Below are positions 1 to 9,828 of a stretch of DNA of 64,000 bases, one piece after another. A program made the translations under genes and the position numbers. Within the stretch, counting starts at the first letter, position 1, and each line of letters opens with the position of its first letter. Origin of the DNA: Candidatus Rifleibacteriota bacterium (GTDB lineage Bacteria; Muiribacteriota; Ozemobacteria; Ozemobacterales; Ozemobacteraceae); NCBI GenBank assembly GCA_015233565.1, contig JADFXM010000031.1, positions 1 to 64,000 on the forward strand, in the 5' to 3' direction. The notes under the pieces were generated by a model, which did not search any database, had not been told where the DNA came from, and saw nothing but the letters and a program-made list of their open reading frames with translations.

Positions 1-3000
1 CGTCCTTGTTGTTGCAGCAGCCGAAGGACGCCTCGATACTCGTGCTGACGGCTCCAAGCATCAGGGTGATTTCAGAAAAATCGTCGAAGGACTCAATAGT
101 ACCATCACAAACATTGTTAATCCTTTGAATGTTACAGCTGACTACGTTGACAAAGTCTCCAAAGGAATCATTCCGCCGATTATCACCCAAGAATACAAAG
201 GTCAGTATAGCGTAATCAAGGGAAATCTTAACAATATGGTTAAGATGATGGGCGAACTGTTGGCACAAACTGACATCCTGATCAAGGGTGCAGCAGAAGG
301 TCAGTTAGACAAGCGTGCAAATGCTGATTTGTTCGTAGGTGGCTGGAACAAGCTGGTTACCGGTGTTAATGAAGTCGTTACGAACATTGTTAATCCGTTG
401 AATGTGACTGCTGAGTATGTTGACAGAATTTCCAAAGGCGATATTCCCAAGAAGATCACCGACAATTATAAGGGTGATTATAACGAGATCAAAAACAACC
501 TCAACCAGTGTATCGATGCGATAAATGCTCTTATTGCAGATGCAAACATCCTTGTTGTTGCAGCAGGCGAAGGACGCCTCGATACTCGTGCCGATGGCGC
601 CAGGCACCAGGGTGATTTCAGAAAAATCGTAGAAGGTATTAACAGCACAATCACCAATATCGTTAATCCATTGAATGTGACTGCTGATTACGTTGACCAA
701 GTTTCCAAAGGAATCATTCCTCCAATTATCACTCAGGAATATAAAGGTCAGTACAATGTGATCAAGGGAAATCTTAATAACATGGTCAAAATGATGGGAG
801 ATCTGTTGGCACAAACAGACATTCTGATCAAGGGTGCAGCAGAAGGTCAATTAGACAAACGTGCAAATGCCGAATTGTTCGTTGGTGGCTGGAACAAGCT
901 GGTTGTAGGTGTTAATGAAGTCGTTACAAACATTGTGAATCCATTGAATGTAACTGCTGAATACGTTGACAGAATCTCCAAAGGTGATATTCCCAAGAAG
1001 ATCACCGATAATTATAAGGGTGATTACAACGAGATTAAAAATAACCTTAATCAGTGCATCGATGCGATTAATGCTCTTATTGCCGACGCAAACATCCTTG
1101 TTGTGTCAGCAGCAGAAGGGCGTCTCGACACACGAGCTGATGGTGCAAAACACCATGGCGATTTCAGAAAGATCATTGAAGGCGTAAACAGTACGATCAC
1201 CAACATAGTAAATCCTTTGAATGTAACTGCTGATTATGTTGACAAAGTTTCAAAGGGTATAATTCCTCCGATTATTACCCAGGAATACAAAGGCCAGTAC
1301 AATATTATCAAAGGCAACCTGAACAACATGGTCAAAATGATGGGCGATCTGTTGACACAAACTGACGTTTTGATCAAGGGTGCTGCGGATGGCCAGTTAG
1401 ATAAGCGTGCTAATGCTGATCTGTTCGTGGGCGGCTGGAACAAATTGGTTGCTGGTGTGAACGAAGTCGTCACAAACATCGCGAATCCATTGAACGTGAC
1501 TGCTGATTACGTTGACCAGGTTGCGAAAGGTATCATCCCTCCGGTTATTACCCAGGAATACAGGGGCCAGTACAATGTAATCAAAGGCAACCTGAACAAC
1601 ATGGTCAAAATGATGGGCGACCTCTTGACTGAAACTGACGTTCTGATCAAGGGTGCTGCAGATGGCCAACTTGACAAACGTGCTAACGCAGGTATGTTTG
1701 TAGGCGGCTGGAACAAACTGGTTGCGGGTGTGAACGAGACGGTTACCAACATCGTGAACCCGTTGAACGTGACTGCCGATTATGTCGAAAAAGTTTCGAA
1801 AGGCATCATTCCACCACTTATCACCCAGGAATATAAGGGCCAGTACAATATAATCAAGGGCAATCTGAACAACATGGTCAAGATGATGGGTTCCTTGCTG
1901 AAAGACACTGACGTTTTGATTCAGGCTACCAGAGAAGGAAAATTGAATACTCGCGGCAATCCTGATAGTTATCAGGGTGGCTGGAGTGATTTAATCAAGG
2001 GTGTCAATAATCTTGTCGAGGCGTTCGTTGCTCCGATCAAGGTTACTGCAGACTATGTCGACAGAATTTCCCGCGGAGATATTCCAAACAAGATCACCGA
2101 TACCTATTACGGTGATTTCAATCAGATCAAGAATAACCTTAACGTTCTGATCGAAGCGATGGACACTATCACTGAGTCAGCTGAAGAGCTCGCGAATGGA
2201 AATCTGACTGTTACAATTCGCGAAAGATCACCGGAAGACAAGTTGATGCAGACTCTCGCTCAGATGGTCAAGAAGTTGTCCGAAGTTGTGATTAATGTTA
2301 AATCGGCATCTGAACAGGTCTCCATTGGAAGCATGGAAACAAGTTCCAGTGCACAGACCCTTTCACAGGGCGCGACCGAGCAGGCCTCATCAGCTGAAGA
2401 AGCATCCTCATCAATGGAAGAAATGTCTTCCAATATTCAACAAAATGCTGACAATGCCTCTCAAACTGAAAAAATCGCGGTCAAGGCAGCGGAAGATGCT
2501 AAGGAAGGTGGAAAGGCCGTTGCTGAAACAGTTGCAGCCATGAATGAAATCGCAAGCAAGATTGCAATTATTGAAGAAATTGCAAGACAAACCAACTTGC
2601 TGGCCTTGAACGCTGCAATTGAAGCTGCTCGCGCTGGAGAACACGGCAAGGGTTTCGCAGTAGTCGCCTCTGAAGTCCGCAAACTGGCCGAAAGAAGCCA
2701 GTTGGCTGCAGGAGAAATCAGAAAATTATCTGCTTCCAGTGTCGAAATAGCAGGAAAAGCCGGCGAAATGCTGGCCAAGATCGTTCCCGATATCCAGAAA
2801 ACCGCTGAATTGATCCAGGAAATCAGTGCCGCCTGTAAAGAACAGAACACTGGTGCTGAGCAGATCAATAAAGCCATCCAACAGCTTGACCAAGTAATTC
2901 AACAGAATGCCGGAGCTGCAGAAGAGTTGGCTTCGACTTCCGAAGAAATGACCTCCCAAGCTGAACAGCTCAAGACAACCATCGCATTCTTCAGAGTGGA

Positions 3001-3205
3001 TACAAGTCATAACGCCGCGGCTTCGGTCACCCGGGCCCCGGTTAAACACGAAGTTCGCTCCACGCCTGCCGTAAGGCCGGCCAAACCAATTCAGAGACAC
3101 GAAGCTCCTAAACCGGTAAAGAAGGCTCCTGCTGGAAAAGGAGGAATCTCAATTGACCTCGGTGATGGTGCAGACAAAGCTGATGGCGACTTCGAAAAGT
3201 TCTAA
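1..3205 (+). CDS. Methyl-accepting chemotaxis protein with tandem HAMP array (5' end outside window)
   Basis: The frame is open from base 2 with no stop or convincing start before it, so the N-terminus lies left of the window; the TTG at 125 is an internal Leu codon. The visible part is a run of 91-residue HAMP-type units (NPLNVTADYVD...SKGIIPP) from 119 to about 2302. After these comes a cytoplasmic signalling domain whose tip contains ARQTNLLALNAAIEAARAGE followed by GFAVVASEVRKLAERS (about 2573-2700), the conserved CheA/CheW-contacting hairpin. The tail (about 3000-3200) is Pro/Ala/Lys rich, probably a flexible tether. No transmembrane segment is visible in this part, so it may be a soluble receptor; the missing N-terminus decides that. 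It stands directly upstream of cheA, which suggests it is the cognate receptor. Family identity is certain; ligand is unknown. Confidence 0.95.
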   Translation, partial: VLVVAAAEGRLDTRADGSKHQGDFRKIVEGLNSTITNIVNPLNVTADYVDKVSKGIIPPIITQEYKGQYSVIKGNLNNMVKMMGELLAQTDILIKGAAEGQLDKRANADLFVGGWNKLVTGVNEVVTNIVNPLNVTAEYVDRISKGDIPKKITDNYKGDYNEIKNNLNQCIDAINALIADANILVVAAGEGRLDTRADGARHQGDFRKIVEGINSTITNIVNPLNVTADYVDQVSKGIIPPIITQEYKGQYNVIKGNLNNMVKMMGDLLAQTDILIKGAAEGQLDKRANAELFVGGWNKLVVGVNEVVTNIVNPLNVTAEYVDRISKGDIPKKITDNYKGDYNEIKNNLNQCIDAINALIADANILVVSAAEGRLDTRADGAKHHGDFRKIIEGVNSTITNIVNPLNVTADYVDKVSKGIIPPIITQEYKGQYNIIKGNLNNMVKMMGDLLTQTDVLIKGAADGQLDKRANADLFVGGWNKLVAGVNEVVTNIANPLNVTADYVDQVAKGIIPPVITQEYRGQYNVIKGNLNNMVKMMGDLLTETDVLIKGAADGQLDKRANAGMFVGGWNKLVAGVNETVTNIVNPLNVTADYVEKVSKGIIPPLITQEYKGQYNIIKGNLNNMVKMMGSLLKDTDVLIQATREGKLNTRGNPDSYQGGWSDLIKGVNNLVEAFVAPIKVTADYVDRISRGDIPNKITDTYYGDFNQIKNNLNVLIEAMDTITESAEELANGNLTVTIRERSPEDKLMQTLAQMVKKLSEVVINVKSASEQVSIGSMETSSSAQTLSQGATEQASSAEEASSSMEEMSSNIQQNADNASQTEKIAVKAAEDAKEGGKAVAETVAAMNEIASKIAIIEEIARQTNLLALNAAIEAARAGEHGKGFAVVASEVRKLAERSQLAAGEIRKLSASSVEIAGKAGEMLAKIVPDIQKTAELIQEISAACKEQNTGAEQINKAIQQLDQVIQQNAGAAEELASTSEEMTSQAEQLKTTIAFFRVDTSHNAAASVTRAPVKHEVRSTPAVRPAKPIQRHEAPKPVKKAPAGKGGISIDLGDGADKADGDFEKF
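119..2302 (+). repeat. Eight tandem 273-bp HAMP-coding units
   Basis: Unit starts fall at 119, 392, 665, 938, 1211, 1484, 1757 and 2030, an exact 273-bp (91-codon) period with no indels. Two flavours alternate: A (VSKGIIPP...IITQEYKGQY) at 119, 665, 1211, 1484 and 1757, and B (ISKGDIP.KITD.Y) at 392, 938 and 2030. A ninth, partial B unit precedes base 119. Neighbouring units are highly similar at DNA level. Confidence 0.9.
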
Positions 3206-3244
3206 AATAAAGTGCAACTCCTAAGTTGAGCTGACTGGAAATAC

Positions 3245-3279
3245 AAAGAAAGCCCCTCCAAAGGGGCTTTCTTTCTTTA
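3245..3279 (+). terminator. Rho-independent terminator after the receptor gene
   Basis: GAAAGCCCCT (3248-3257) pairs with AGGGGCTTTC (3262-3271) across a 4-base loop, followed by a T-rich stretch. It separates the receptor gene from cheA. Confidence 0.85.
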
Positions 3280-3328
3280 ATAGTTGGAATCTCTTGAAAT
3301 AGTAAAGTGTCTATTTGGGAAAAAATGG

Positions 3329-3357
3329 TTTAATTCCTTTTCAAAAGAAGGTATAAT
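3329..3357 (+). promoter_or_regulatory. Candidate promoter of cheA
   Basis: A perfect TATAAT lies at 3352-3357, 49 bases before the cheA start. The matching -35 position (3329-3334, TTTAAT) is weak. With a terminator just upstream, cheA probably needs its own promoter here. Confidence 0.45.
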
Positions 3358-3406
3358 ACTAATTGAGCTGCTTTCATTGAATAAAGAAGATAAAACGAAG
3401 TAAAGT

Positions 3407-5893
3407 ATGGATAATTTTCAAAGCGCTTTTCGTGTTGAGGTTGGAGAACTGCTTTCAGACTTGGAAACGGGGTTGATAGAACTTGAGTCCACGCCCGATT
3501 CCAAAGATGCCGTCGAAAGAGTTTTCCGCGTTCTACATACCATCAAAGGAAATTCAAGAGTTGTCGGATTTGAAGATGTTGGATCTTTTGTTCACCATCT
3601 TGAGGCGATTTTCGACAAGGTTCGAAGGGGGCTATTAGCCTTTAATTCTGACCTGGGGAACCTCACTTTAAATTCAGGCGACCACATAAAGAAGTTAATC
3701 GAGGCCAGATTCGATGGCCCACAAATTGAGTCTGGCGCCACTGAATCACTTCTTGAATCCATCACTTCCTTTTTACATGAACAGGGACTTGATGAAAAGA
3801 ATAAAAAGGGCTCTGAGCTCTTCCAGGAAATTGAAATCCTTACCAGCAAAATAGCTGATTTAAAAATATTAGTTAATGATCCAGGTCTGATCGAAGAAGT
3901 TGCAAGTCGATTTTCCAATCTTGAAAAGAAAATTACCCCTTTGGCAGCCGATCTGGGTGAATTCTCCCAACAGTTCACAAATGCTTTGTGCCAAAAGACC
4001 AGTCTTACTGATGAACTGATAGAGTTGCTTGAAGAGTCTGTTGCGTATCTGAAAGCCTCGCTTGACAAAGTCTTGAATGGCCCCGCTATTGATATTCTTG
4101 ACCCGGAATTGATCATGGAGGCCATGATTATTCCAATGGAATTGGTTTGTCGGCTTCATAAGATTGTTCCGGTTTCCTCCACCTCCTCGGTTACAATATC
4201 TGATAAAACGGCTCAACCGGTTGTGGAAAAAAACTGGGATGTCTACAGAATCAGGTTTAGACCCCTTCCGGCTTTTTTAAAAAATGGGGGGGATCCTTTT
4301 TTTGTTTTCAGCGATTTACAAGGAATTGGGAAATTTGGAATAGTTGCTCAATCCACGTCTATTCCAATCCTCGAAGAGATTGACCCAGAACTGAATTATC
4401 TTTTTTGGGACATTATTATTACTACAAACCGCAGTAAAGCGGCTATCGAAGATGTTTTTTTCTTCGTCGAGGGAAAAGATTCCTTTAAACTTGAAAAGGT
4501 CGAATCCTCGGATTTAATCGATGTGTCCGGCCCGGGGAAAAAACTCGGGGAAATTCTTGTTGAAAAAGGTGAAGTTTCAAAGGAAAAATTGGAAAGCGTC
4601 TTGAAGGAGATGCGACCACTCGGTGAGGAATTGGTTTCCAATAAGATCATTTCTGCGGGTAAAGTACAATCTGCTCTGATGGAACAAAGCAAATTAAAGA
4701 CAAAAAAGGGAGAAAAAGTTACCATTGAAAGCACTTCTCATCAAAGAGTTCCTCTGGGCAAACTTGATCACCTTGTTGGTTTGGTTGGAGAGCTCGTGAC
4801 TATTCAGGCTCGTCTTGAACAAGCCGGAAAAGTAAGAATGGATGGCGATATCCATTTTGTTGCGGAAGAAATGGGAAGATTGACCGAACGTCTAAGAGAA
4901 AGCTACATGCAAATCCGCATGCAGCCTATCGGTGTAACTTTTTATAAATTTAACAGAATGATTTGTGATCTTTCGAAGGAACTGGGCAAAGAAATAGAAG
5001 TTCACACTGAGGGCGCCGAAACTGAGCTTGACAAAGCGACTATTGAAAAGCTTAACGATCCCTTGGTGCATCTGATCAGAAACTGCATAGACCATGGGAT
5101 TGAAAGCGCCGAGGAAAGGGAAAAATCCGGAAAGCCGAAAGTTGGGACAATCAAACTCTCAGCAGAGCATTCCGCTGGGAACGTTATAATAAAAGTCCAG
5201 GATGACGGAGGTGGTTTGCGCACTGAAGTAATTCGGGCAAAAGCGATAGAGAAGGGTTTGATTTCCCCAGATTCAAATTTGTCTGAATCCGAGATTCATA
5301 ATCTGATTTTTTTACCTGGCTTTTCAACGGCAAAAAGCGTGACAAGCATTTCCGGACGCGGTTCAGGACTTGATGTTGTGAAAACCGCCATAGAAGACTT
5401 GAAAGGCACAATGAGCATTCGCACAAAATGTGGCCAGGGCACTAACTTTATTTTTAAATTGCCACTAACCCTTGCCATAATTGAAGGTCTACTTGTACAA
5501 GTCGGAGATAAACTTTTTGTTTTTCCGTTGTCCAGTGTCAAAGAATGTGTTTCTGTGCATATTGACAGTGCTGCGCTGGCAGTTTCTTCAAGAGGGCAAA
5601 CTGTTGTCAGGGGCGAAAGAATTCCTTATATTTGTATGAGGGATGAGCTGAAAATTTCAAAACCCACCAGCGAAAATCAACTGATGATAGTGGTTGCAAG
5701 CCAAGGCGGGAAAACCGGGGTGCTGATTGACCAGATTATCGGAATTCACCAAACAGTTATTAAACCTTTGGGAAAGAGTTTTTCAGAAGTAGATGCACTT
5801 TCTGGGGCCACCCTTCTCGGAGATGGCACTGTCGCTCTGATTATCGATGTTGATAATCTCGTAGGAATTGAGGGCGATCACACCTCGGTCTAG
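3407..5893 (+). CDS. cheA: Chemotaxis histidine kinase CheA
   Basis: An 828-residue CheA, the kinase that phosphorylates CheY and CheB in response to receptor state. P1/HPt domain: residues 1-110 with the phospho-accepting His44 in HTIKGNSRVVGF. About 270-370 resembles the CheA domain with the W.IRFRPLPAFLKNGGDPFF pattern; about 380-435 holds two LGEILVEKGEVS-type helical motifs. Dimerisation helix starts at about 447 (VPLGKLDHLVGLVGELV). The ATP-binding domain has N-box HLIRNCIDHGIE, G-boxes VQDDGGGL and SGRGSGLDVV. A CheW-like domain ends the protein (about 690-825). Start is ATG 3407 with a weak ribosome site. Its TAG stop overlaps the stop of the opposing cheD within a CTAG palindrome. 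Confidence 0.96.
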   Translation: MDNFQSAFRVEVGELLSDLETGLIELESTPDSKDAVERVFRVLHTIKGNSRVVGFEDVGSFVHHLEAIFDKVRRGLLAFNSDLGNLTLNSGDHIKKLIEARFDGPQIESGATESLLESITSFLHEQGLDEKNKKGSELFQEIEILTSKIADLKILVNDPGLIEEVASRFSNLEKKITPLAADLGEFSQQFTNALCQKTSLTDELIELLEESVAYLKASLDKVLNGPAIDILDPELIMEAMIIPMELVCRLHKIVPVSSTSSVTISDKTAQPVVEKNWDVYRIRFRPLPAFLKNGGDPFFVFSDLQGIGKFGIVAQSTSIPILEEIDPELNYLFWDIIITTNRSKAAIEDVFFFVEGKDSFKLEKVESSDLIDVSGPGKKLGEILVEKGEVSKEKLESVLKEMRPLGEELVSNKIISAGKVQSALMEQSKLKTKKGEKVTIESTSHQRVPLGKLDHLVGLVGELVTIQARLEQAGKVRMDGDIHFVAEEMGRLTERLRESYMQIRMQPIGVTFYKFNRMICDLSKELGKEIEVHTEGAETELDKATIEKLNDPLVHLIRNCIDHGIESAEEREKSGKPKVGTIKLSAEHSAGNVIIKVQDDGGGLRTEVIRAKAIEKGLISPDSNLSESEIHNLIFLPGFSTAKSVTSISGRGSGLDVVKTAIEDLKGTMSIRTKCGQGTNFIFKLPLTLAIIEGLLVQVGDKLFVFPLSSVKECVSVHIDSAALAVSSRGQTVVRGERIPYICMRDELKISKPTSENQLMIVVASQGGKTGVLIDQIIGIHQTVIKPLGKSFSEVDALSGATLLGDGTVALIIDVDNLVGIEGDHTSV

Positions 5894-6471
5894 AAGAATT
5901 CCACTTCCTGGGGTTTCGTGATTTGCTCCTGGATTTTCTTCAACAGCTCTTCTTCTTCCGCAGAGACTTCGAATTTGATCTTAGCCGGTATTTTCTTTAC
6001 GAACACTTCGTAAGTGTCGGTGTGGAAAAAGATTCTTCTGGTGAAGGTCCCGCCGGTGTTTTGGCTGATAAGCGGAATATTTTCTACTTTAAGGTAATCC
6101 GAAATAAATTCGATGTTTCTCACTCCTGTGCTGTTTCCAAGTGAAGCGGCCGCTAAAACATGCCCACCCCCGAAAACCTTGGCTTTTAAACAGGCTCTTG
6201 AACCACCTCTTCTTGTAATTTCATTTATCAGTTTTTCCATGGCACTTATGCCGTAGCAGGAACTTTCGTCATATGCAAAAATGTCCGTTTTTCCTGGAAG
6301 AAGGATATGGTTCATTCCAGCCACTCTGTGGACCGGATCATAAAGACACGCTGACACACATGACCCTAAAACAGTTTGAAGGACGACTGCTTTGGTGGTG
6401 GCATAAAAATCGCCGATAGAAACATGCACAACGTCCTTACCTGACGGAACGGCGTCTTCTTTGGTACCCAT
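5890..6471 (-). CDS. cheD: Chemoreceptor glutamine deamidase CheD (copy 1)
   Basis: A 193-residue CheD, which deamidates receptor glutamines and in CheC/CheX systems couples adaptation to CheY phosphatase activity. Catalytic Cys38 lies in TVLGSCVSACLYD and His55 in AGMNHILLPG; the 17-residue Cys-His spacing equals that of the known Cys/His pair of the family. AGGA sits six bases before the ATG. It is convergent with cheA, so it is transcribed separately from the plus-strand che genes. A second cheD lies at 8117-8635; the two share the motif block but differ strongly elsewhere, so they are old paralogues. Confidence 0.93.
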   Translation of the reverse strand: MGTKEDAVPSGKDVVHVSIGDFYATTKAVVLQTVLGSCVSACLYDPVHRVAGMNHILLPGKTDIFAYDESSCYGISAMEKLINEITRRGGSRACLKAKVFGGGHVLAAASLGNSTGVRNIEFISDYLKVENIPLISQNTGGTFTRRIFFHTDTYEVFVKKIPAKIKFEVSAEEEELLKKIQEQITKPQEVEFF

Positions 6472-6760
6472 CTGTTTCCTTTAAAAAAATAGTAATGTAT
6501 CTTATCTCTTTTCCTAAAGCAATTCAATGCTTATTTTTAATTTTTTTTTTGCGAGCCAAAAAGCCGAAGCGGATATTTAAAAAATTGTGCAACGCAAAAC
6601 AATTCCCTTTTTGTCAGGTAATAGCTATTTTTCCTCAGCAATTCGATTGACGTCCAGATTAGCTGGAGAAGCTGTTTTCTAAAAATGTGGTTTCCTATTT
6701 GCTCGAAGGTAAAAATTTGTGTTAATGCTAATCGACCGAAATACTCGCTGAGAATTGCAG

Positions 6761-6920
6761 ATTTTTAATCAGAAAAAAAAAGTAAAAATATTTGACTTAT
6801 AAACATTCACCAACACAAGTGCAGAAAATTTGGAAAAAATAATTTTCGCGAATTTTTTTTTGAATTGTATGATTAATTGCCAATGTCAATATGAATTTAC
6901 TCTTTGTTGCTGGTTTTTAC
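6761..6920 (+). repeat. MITE-like intergenic repeat, copy A
   Basis: Copy A of a ~150-160 bp element also present at 17501-17650 (inverted) and 46717-46875. Shared blocks include TTGACTTATAAAC near the left end and GTCAATATGAATTTACTC near the right. It fills the centre of the 654-bp gap 6472-7125 between cheD and cheR. Apart from this repeat I see only AT-rich sequence and a possible cheR promoter region in that gap. The left end is more degenerate here than in the other copies. Confidence 0.85.
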
Positions 6921-7125
6921 TAAGAAAACTTGACTTGCATCATTTTAAATTATATTGTGAATGTACGTATCTGAATAATCCAAATAATGAAGCAGTGCGA
7001 TTCTTTCAACATTATCACCAGATCACGCTTGTTTATTCCTTATTACCAATTTTAGCTTCAAATTGTAATTGAATTTTTTCTTGTTTTTTTTGTCTCATTT
7101 ATCAAGAAAAAAAGGTTTTTATTTT

Positions 7126-7989
7126 ATGGAAGATTCTCAAACAAAAATATCGACTTTTGGAGAAATGTCCAAGTCAGAGTTTCAAAGATTCTCTGATTTC
7201 ATTCATCATGAAGCCGGAATCCAGCTTCCCCCCCATAAGAAAACATTGCTGGAAGGCAGGTTGATAAAAAGAATGAGAGCGCTTGGAATCGGAAGCTTCT
7301 CAAAATATGCTGAGTTTATTTTCAGCCCTCAGGGGCAAATGAGCGAATTGCCACACATGATTGATGCGATTACTACTAATAAGACGGAATTTTTTCGTGA
7401 ACCCGACCATTTTTCCTATTTGGTGGATAATGTACTTCCCATGTTGAAGCGCGATCGTGAACTCGGTGACAATGGAAGATATTACTTCTGGTCTGCCGGA
7501 TGTTCAACCGGAGAAGAACCCTACACTTTGGCAATGGTTCTCAGCGAATTTAAAAATAGAAATCCGATTTTTGATTTCAGGATACTAGCTACTGATATTT
7601 GTCATGCCGTCCTGGAAAAAGCAAAAAATGGAATTTACGACAGTGCCAAGACTGCTCCGATTCCAATGGGCATGAAGCGCGAATATCTTCTGAGAAGTAA
7701 AAACCCCGCCAAAAAGGTTGTTAGGATTGCCCCGGAAATTAGAGCAAGAGTAAAATTTGCCTGGCTTAACTTTATGGATGGTGATTTTCAGATTCAACAG
7801 AAAGTGGATGTAATTTTTTGCAGAAATGTAATAATTTACTTTGACAAGAAAGATCAGGAGATGCTTTTATCCAAATTCTTCAATCAGTTGATCCCGGGTG
7901 GTTTCCTTTTTCTGGGGCACTCTGAGACTCTTACCGGAATTAATCTGCCATTAAACCAGGTTTTCCCGACGGTTTATAGAAAAAAGTGA
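7126..7989 (+). CDS. cheR: Chemotaxis receptor methyltransferase CheR
   Basis: A 287-residue CheR that transfers methyl groups from SAM to receptor glutamates. The N-terminal helical domain (FSDFIHHEAGIQLPPHKKTL) precedes the Rossmann domain with the SAM-binding GCSTGEEPYTLAM and the late motif VIFCRNVIIYFD. The frame is open upstream to 7069, but the first 19 codons there are a low-complexity Phe/Lys run; ATG 7126 begins the conserved domain and has AAGG about 11 bases upstream, so I chose it. It is followed by a second cheD and cheB, giving a complete adaptation set. Confidence 0.95.
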   Translation: MEDSQTKISTFGEMSKSEFQRFSDFIHHEAGIQLPPHKKTLLEGRLIKRMRALGIGSFSKYAEFIFSPQGQMSELPHMIDAITTNKTEFFREPDHFSYLVDNVLPMLKRDRELGDNGRYYFWSAGCSTGEEPYTLAMVLSEFKNRNPIFDFRILATDICHAVLEKAKNGIYDSAKTAPIPMGMKREYLLRSKNPAKKVVRIAPEIRARVKFAWLNFMDGDFQIQQKVDVIFCRNVIIYFDKKDQEMLLSKFFNQLIPGGFLFLGHSETLTGINLPLNQVFPTVYRKK

Positions 7990-8116
7990 TAAATGGATCG
8001 AGTTTTCCAGTTTGTTTTAAAGGAATCCTTCCAAATAAAAATTTCCTTATGATTATGGGTTTTCAAAACTTTCGGGACAAAAAAAAAGGTTTTTTGGAAG
8101 GGAGTAAACGGTAACA

Positions 8117-8635
8117 ATGAATTTACCATGTTTGCCTTTTCCTCGAATTTTTCTGAAACCTTGCCAGATTTATGTTTCGCTGAAACCAGCAATAATTACG
8201 ACAGTTTTGGGGTCTTGTGTTTCAATAGTTATGTTTCATCAGGCGAGCAAGGTTGCGGCAATTTCTCATTCACTTCTTCCTCACGGTCCATGTTTGGATA
8301 GATGCGTTGAGGGGTGCCAGGATGGTTTCAAATTTGTTGATTGTTCAATAAAAGCAATGTACCGGTTTTTTGGAGATGAAGGGATTAACATAAAAGAAAT
8401 AAGAGTAAAGGTTTTTGGTGGGGGCGATGTTACTATTTCTGAAGAGGAAGTAGAACAATTAGGGGAACATAGTGTAGGAAAACAAAATGTTGAAGCGGCT
8501 TTTGAAGTACTGGAATCCTTCCAAATTTATCCGATAATTAAAGATATCAGAGGTACTACCGGTCGAAAAATTATTTTTTTTACTCATAATGGCGATGTTT
8601 ATTTAAAAAGAATTAAAAAAGAGTTATTATTGTAA
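8117..8635 (+). CDS. cheD: Chemoreceptor glutamine deamidase CheD (copy 2)
   Basis: A 172-residue CheD paralogue. Cys34 (TTVLGSCVSIVMF) and His51 (AAISHSLLPHG) keep the 17-residue catalytic spacing. The loop after the His is Cys rich (CLDRCVEGC), unlike copy 1, and the N-terminus (about 20 residues with two extra Cys) is atypical for the family. GGAG precedes the ATG by 12 bases. It lies in line with cheR and cheB and is probably co-transcribed with them; a CheX domain, a typical CheD partner type, is encoded at 21168-22058. Confidence 0.92.
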   Translation: MNLPCLPFPRIFLKPCQIYVSLKPAIITTVLGSCVSIVMFHQASKVAAISHSLLPHGPCLDRCVEGCQDGFKFVDCSIKAMYRFFGDEGINIKEIRVKVFGGGDVTISEEEVEQLGEHSVGKQNVEAAFEVLESFQIYPIIKDIRGTTGRKIIFFTHNGDVYLKRIKKELLL

Positions 8636-8719
8636 AAAATTTCCTACTGAAAAAAAGATGAATTCCGGGTATTATCAAAAGAAAAAAAAACAGCGTTTTT
8701 CGCAGGTGATAGAAGCAGC

Positions 8720-9778
8720 ATGGAAAAGAAAATCAAAGTTTTGGTTGTAGATGACTCCGCAGTGGTTCGGCAAACCCTAGTGGATATATTGTCGGCCGAT
8801 CCGAAGATCGAAGTCGTCGGTGCTGCAGCGGATCCGTTTATTGCTGCTGAAATGATGCGGGAGGCCGCCCCTGACGTTCTCACGCTCGATGTTGAAATGC
8901 CAAGAATGGATGGAATCACTTTTCTCCAAAAGTTGATGAGCCAACACCCGATTCCGGTGGTGATGTGTTCAAGTTTGACTGAAACCGGTTGTGAAACAGC
9001 ACTGAAAGCGCTTGAATATGGCGCAGTAGAAATAATTACAAAACCCAAGCTGGGTGTTCGCCAATTTCTGGAGGAATCTGCAATTCGTTTGTGTGATTCT
9101 GTGAAGGCCGCTGCTCAAGTGAAAGTAAAAAAAATTTCACTGAAAAAGGTACAACCAAAACTTACTGCGGACTGCGTTCTTGAAAAACCAACCAGAGCAA
9201 TGATGAGGACTACTGAAAAGGTGATAGTGGTAGGTGCTTCCACAGGTGGAACTGAGGCTTTGAGAACATTTCTGGAAGCATTTCCGATCGATTCCCCTGG
9301 AATTGTAATAGTTCAACATATGCCTGAAAACTTTACAGCTTCTTTCGCAAAACGCCTTGACAGTCTTTGTAAAATTTCTGTCAAAGAAGGGGAAAACAAT
9401 GATTCTGTTGTAAGGGGCCAGGCAATTATCGCTCCGGGTAATAAACACATGCTTCTTCAAAGAAGCGGGGCACGGTATTATGTTGAAATTAAAGATGGTC
9501 CGCTGGTTTGTCGGCATCGTCCTTCTGTAGATGTTCTTTTTCGATCTGCAGCAAGATATGCAGGTAAAAATGCCGTAGGGGTGATCCTGACCGGCATGGG
9601 AGACGATGGCGCCCGAGGGATGCGTGAAATGAAAGATTCAGGCTCATACAACATCGCTCAGGATGAAGCTTCCTGCATAGTATTTGGAATGCCAAAGGAA
9701 GCAATCCAGGCCGGTGGTGTTGACACCATTCTTTCGCTAGCCAAAATTCCTGCCGAAGTATTGAAAAAAGCTCAATAG
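8720..9778 (+). CDS. cheB: Receptor methylesterase/deamidase CheB
   Basis: A 352-residue two-domain CheB. Receiver: KVLVVDDSAVVRQTL at the start, phospho-accepting Asp57 in LTLDVEMPRMDG, and KP near 109. A Lys-rich linker (about 130-165) leads to the esterase with Ser174 (VGASTGGTEAL), His200 (VQHMPENF) and Asp296 (GMGDDGARGM). The spacings of 26 and 96 residues equal those of the enteric catalytic triad. The protein should remove receptor methyl groups when phosphorylated by CheA. AGGTGA lies upstream of the ATG. Confidence 0.96.
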   Translation: MEKKIKVLVVDDSAVVRQTLVDILSADPKIEVVGAAADPFIAAEMMREAAPDVLTLDVEMPRMDGITFLQKLMSQHPIPVVMCSSLTETGCETALKALEYGAVEIITKPKLGVRQFLEESAIRLCDSVKAAAQVKVKKISLKKVQPKLTADCVLEKPTRAMMRTTEKVIVVGASTGGTEALRTFLEAFPIDSPGIVIVQHMPENFTASFAKRLDSLCKISVKEGENNDSVVRGQAIIAPGNKHMLLQRSGARYYVEIKDGPLVCRHRPSVDVLFRSAARYAGKNAVGVILTGMGDDGARGMREMKDSGSYNIAQDEASCIVFGMPKEAIQAGGVDTILSLAKIPAEVLKKAQ

Positions 9779-9828
9779 AAAGCTATTTTACTTTTTAAAG
9801 CAGCGATGAAGCTTGATAGGGGTGTATA

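Noticed and set aside
305..850. Antisense open frames under the HAMP array
   Set aside because: The periodic repeat keeps stops out of the opposite strand; no independent start signals.
6830..7072. 80-codon open frame in the cheD-cheR gap
   Set aside because: It begins inside MITE-like copy A, has no ribosome site, and the related frame at 46825-47052 is not conserved as protein.
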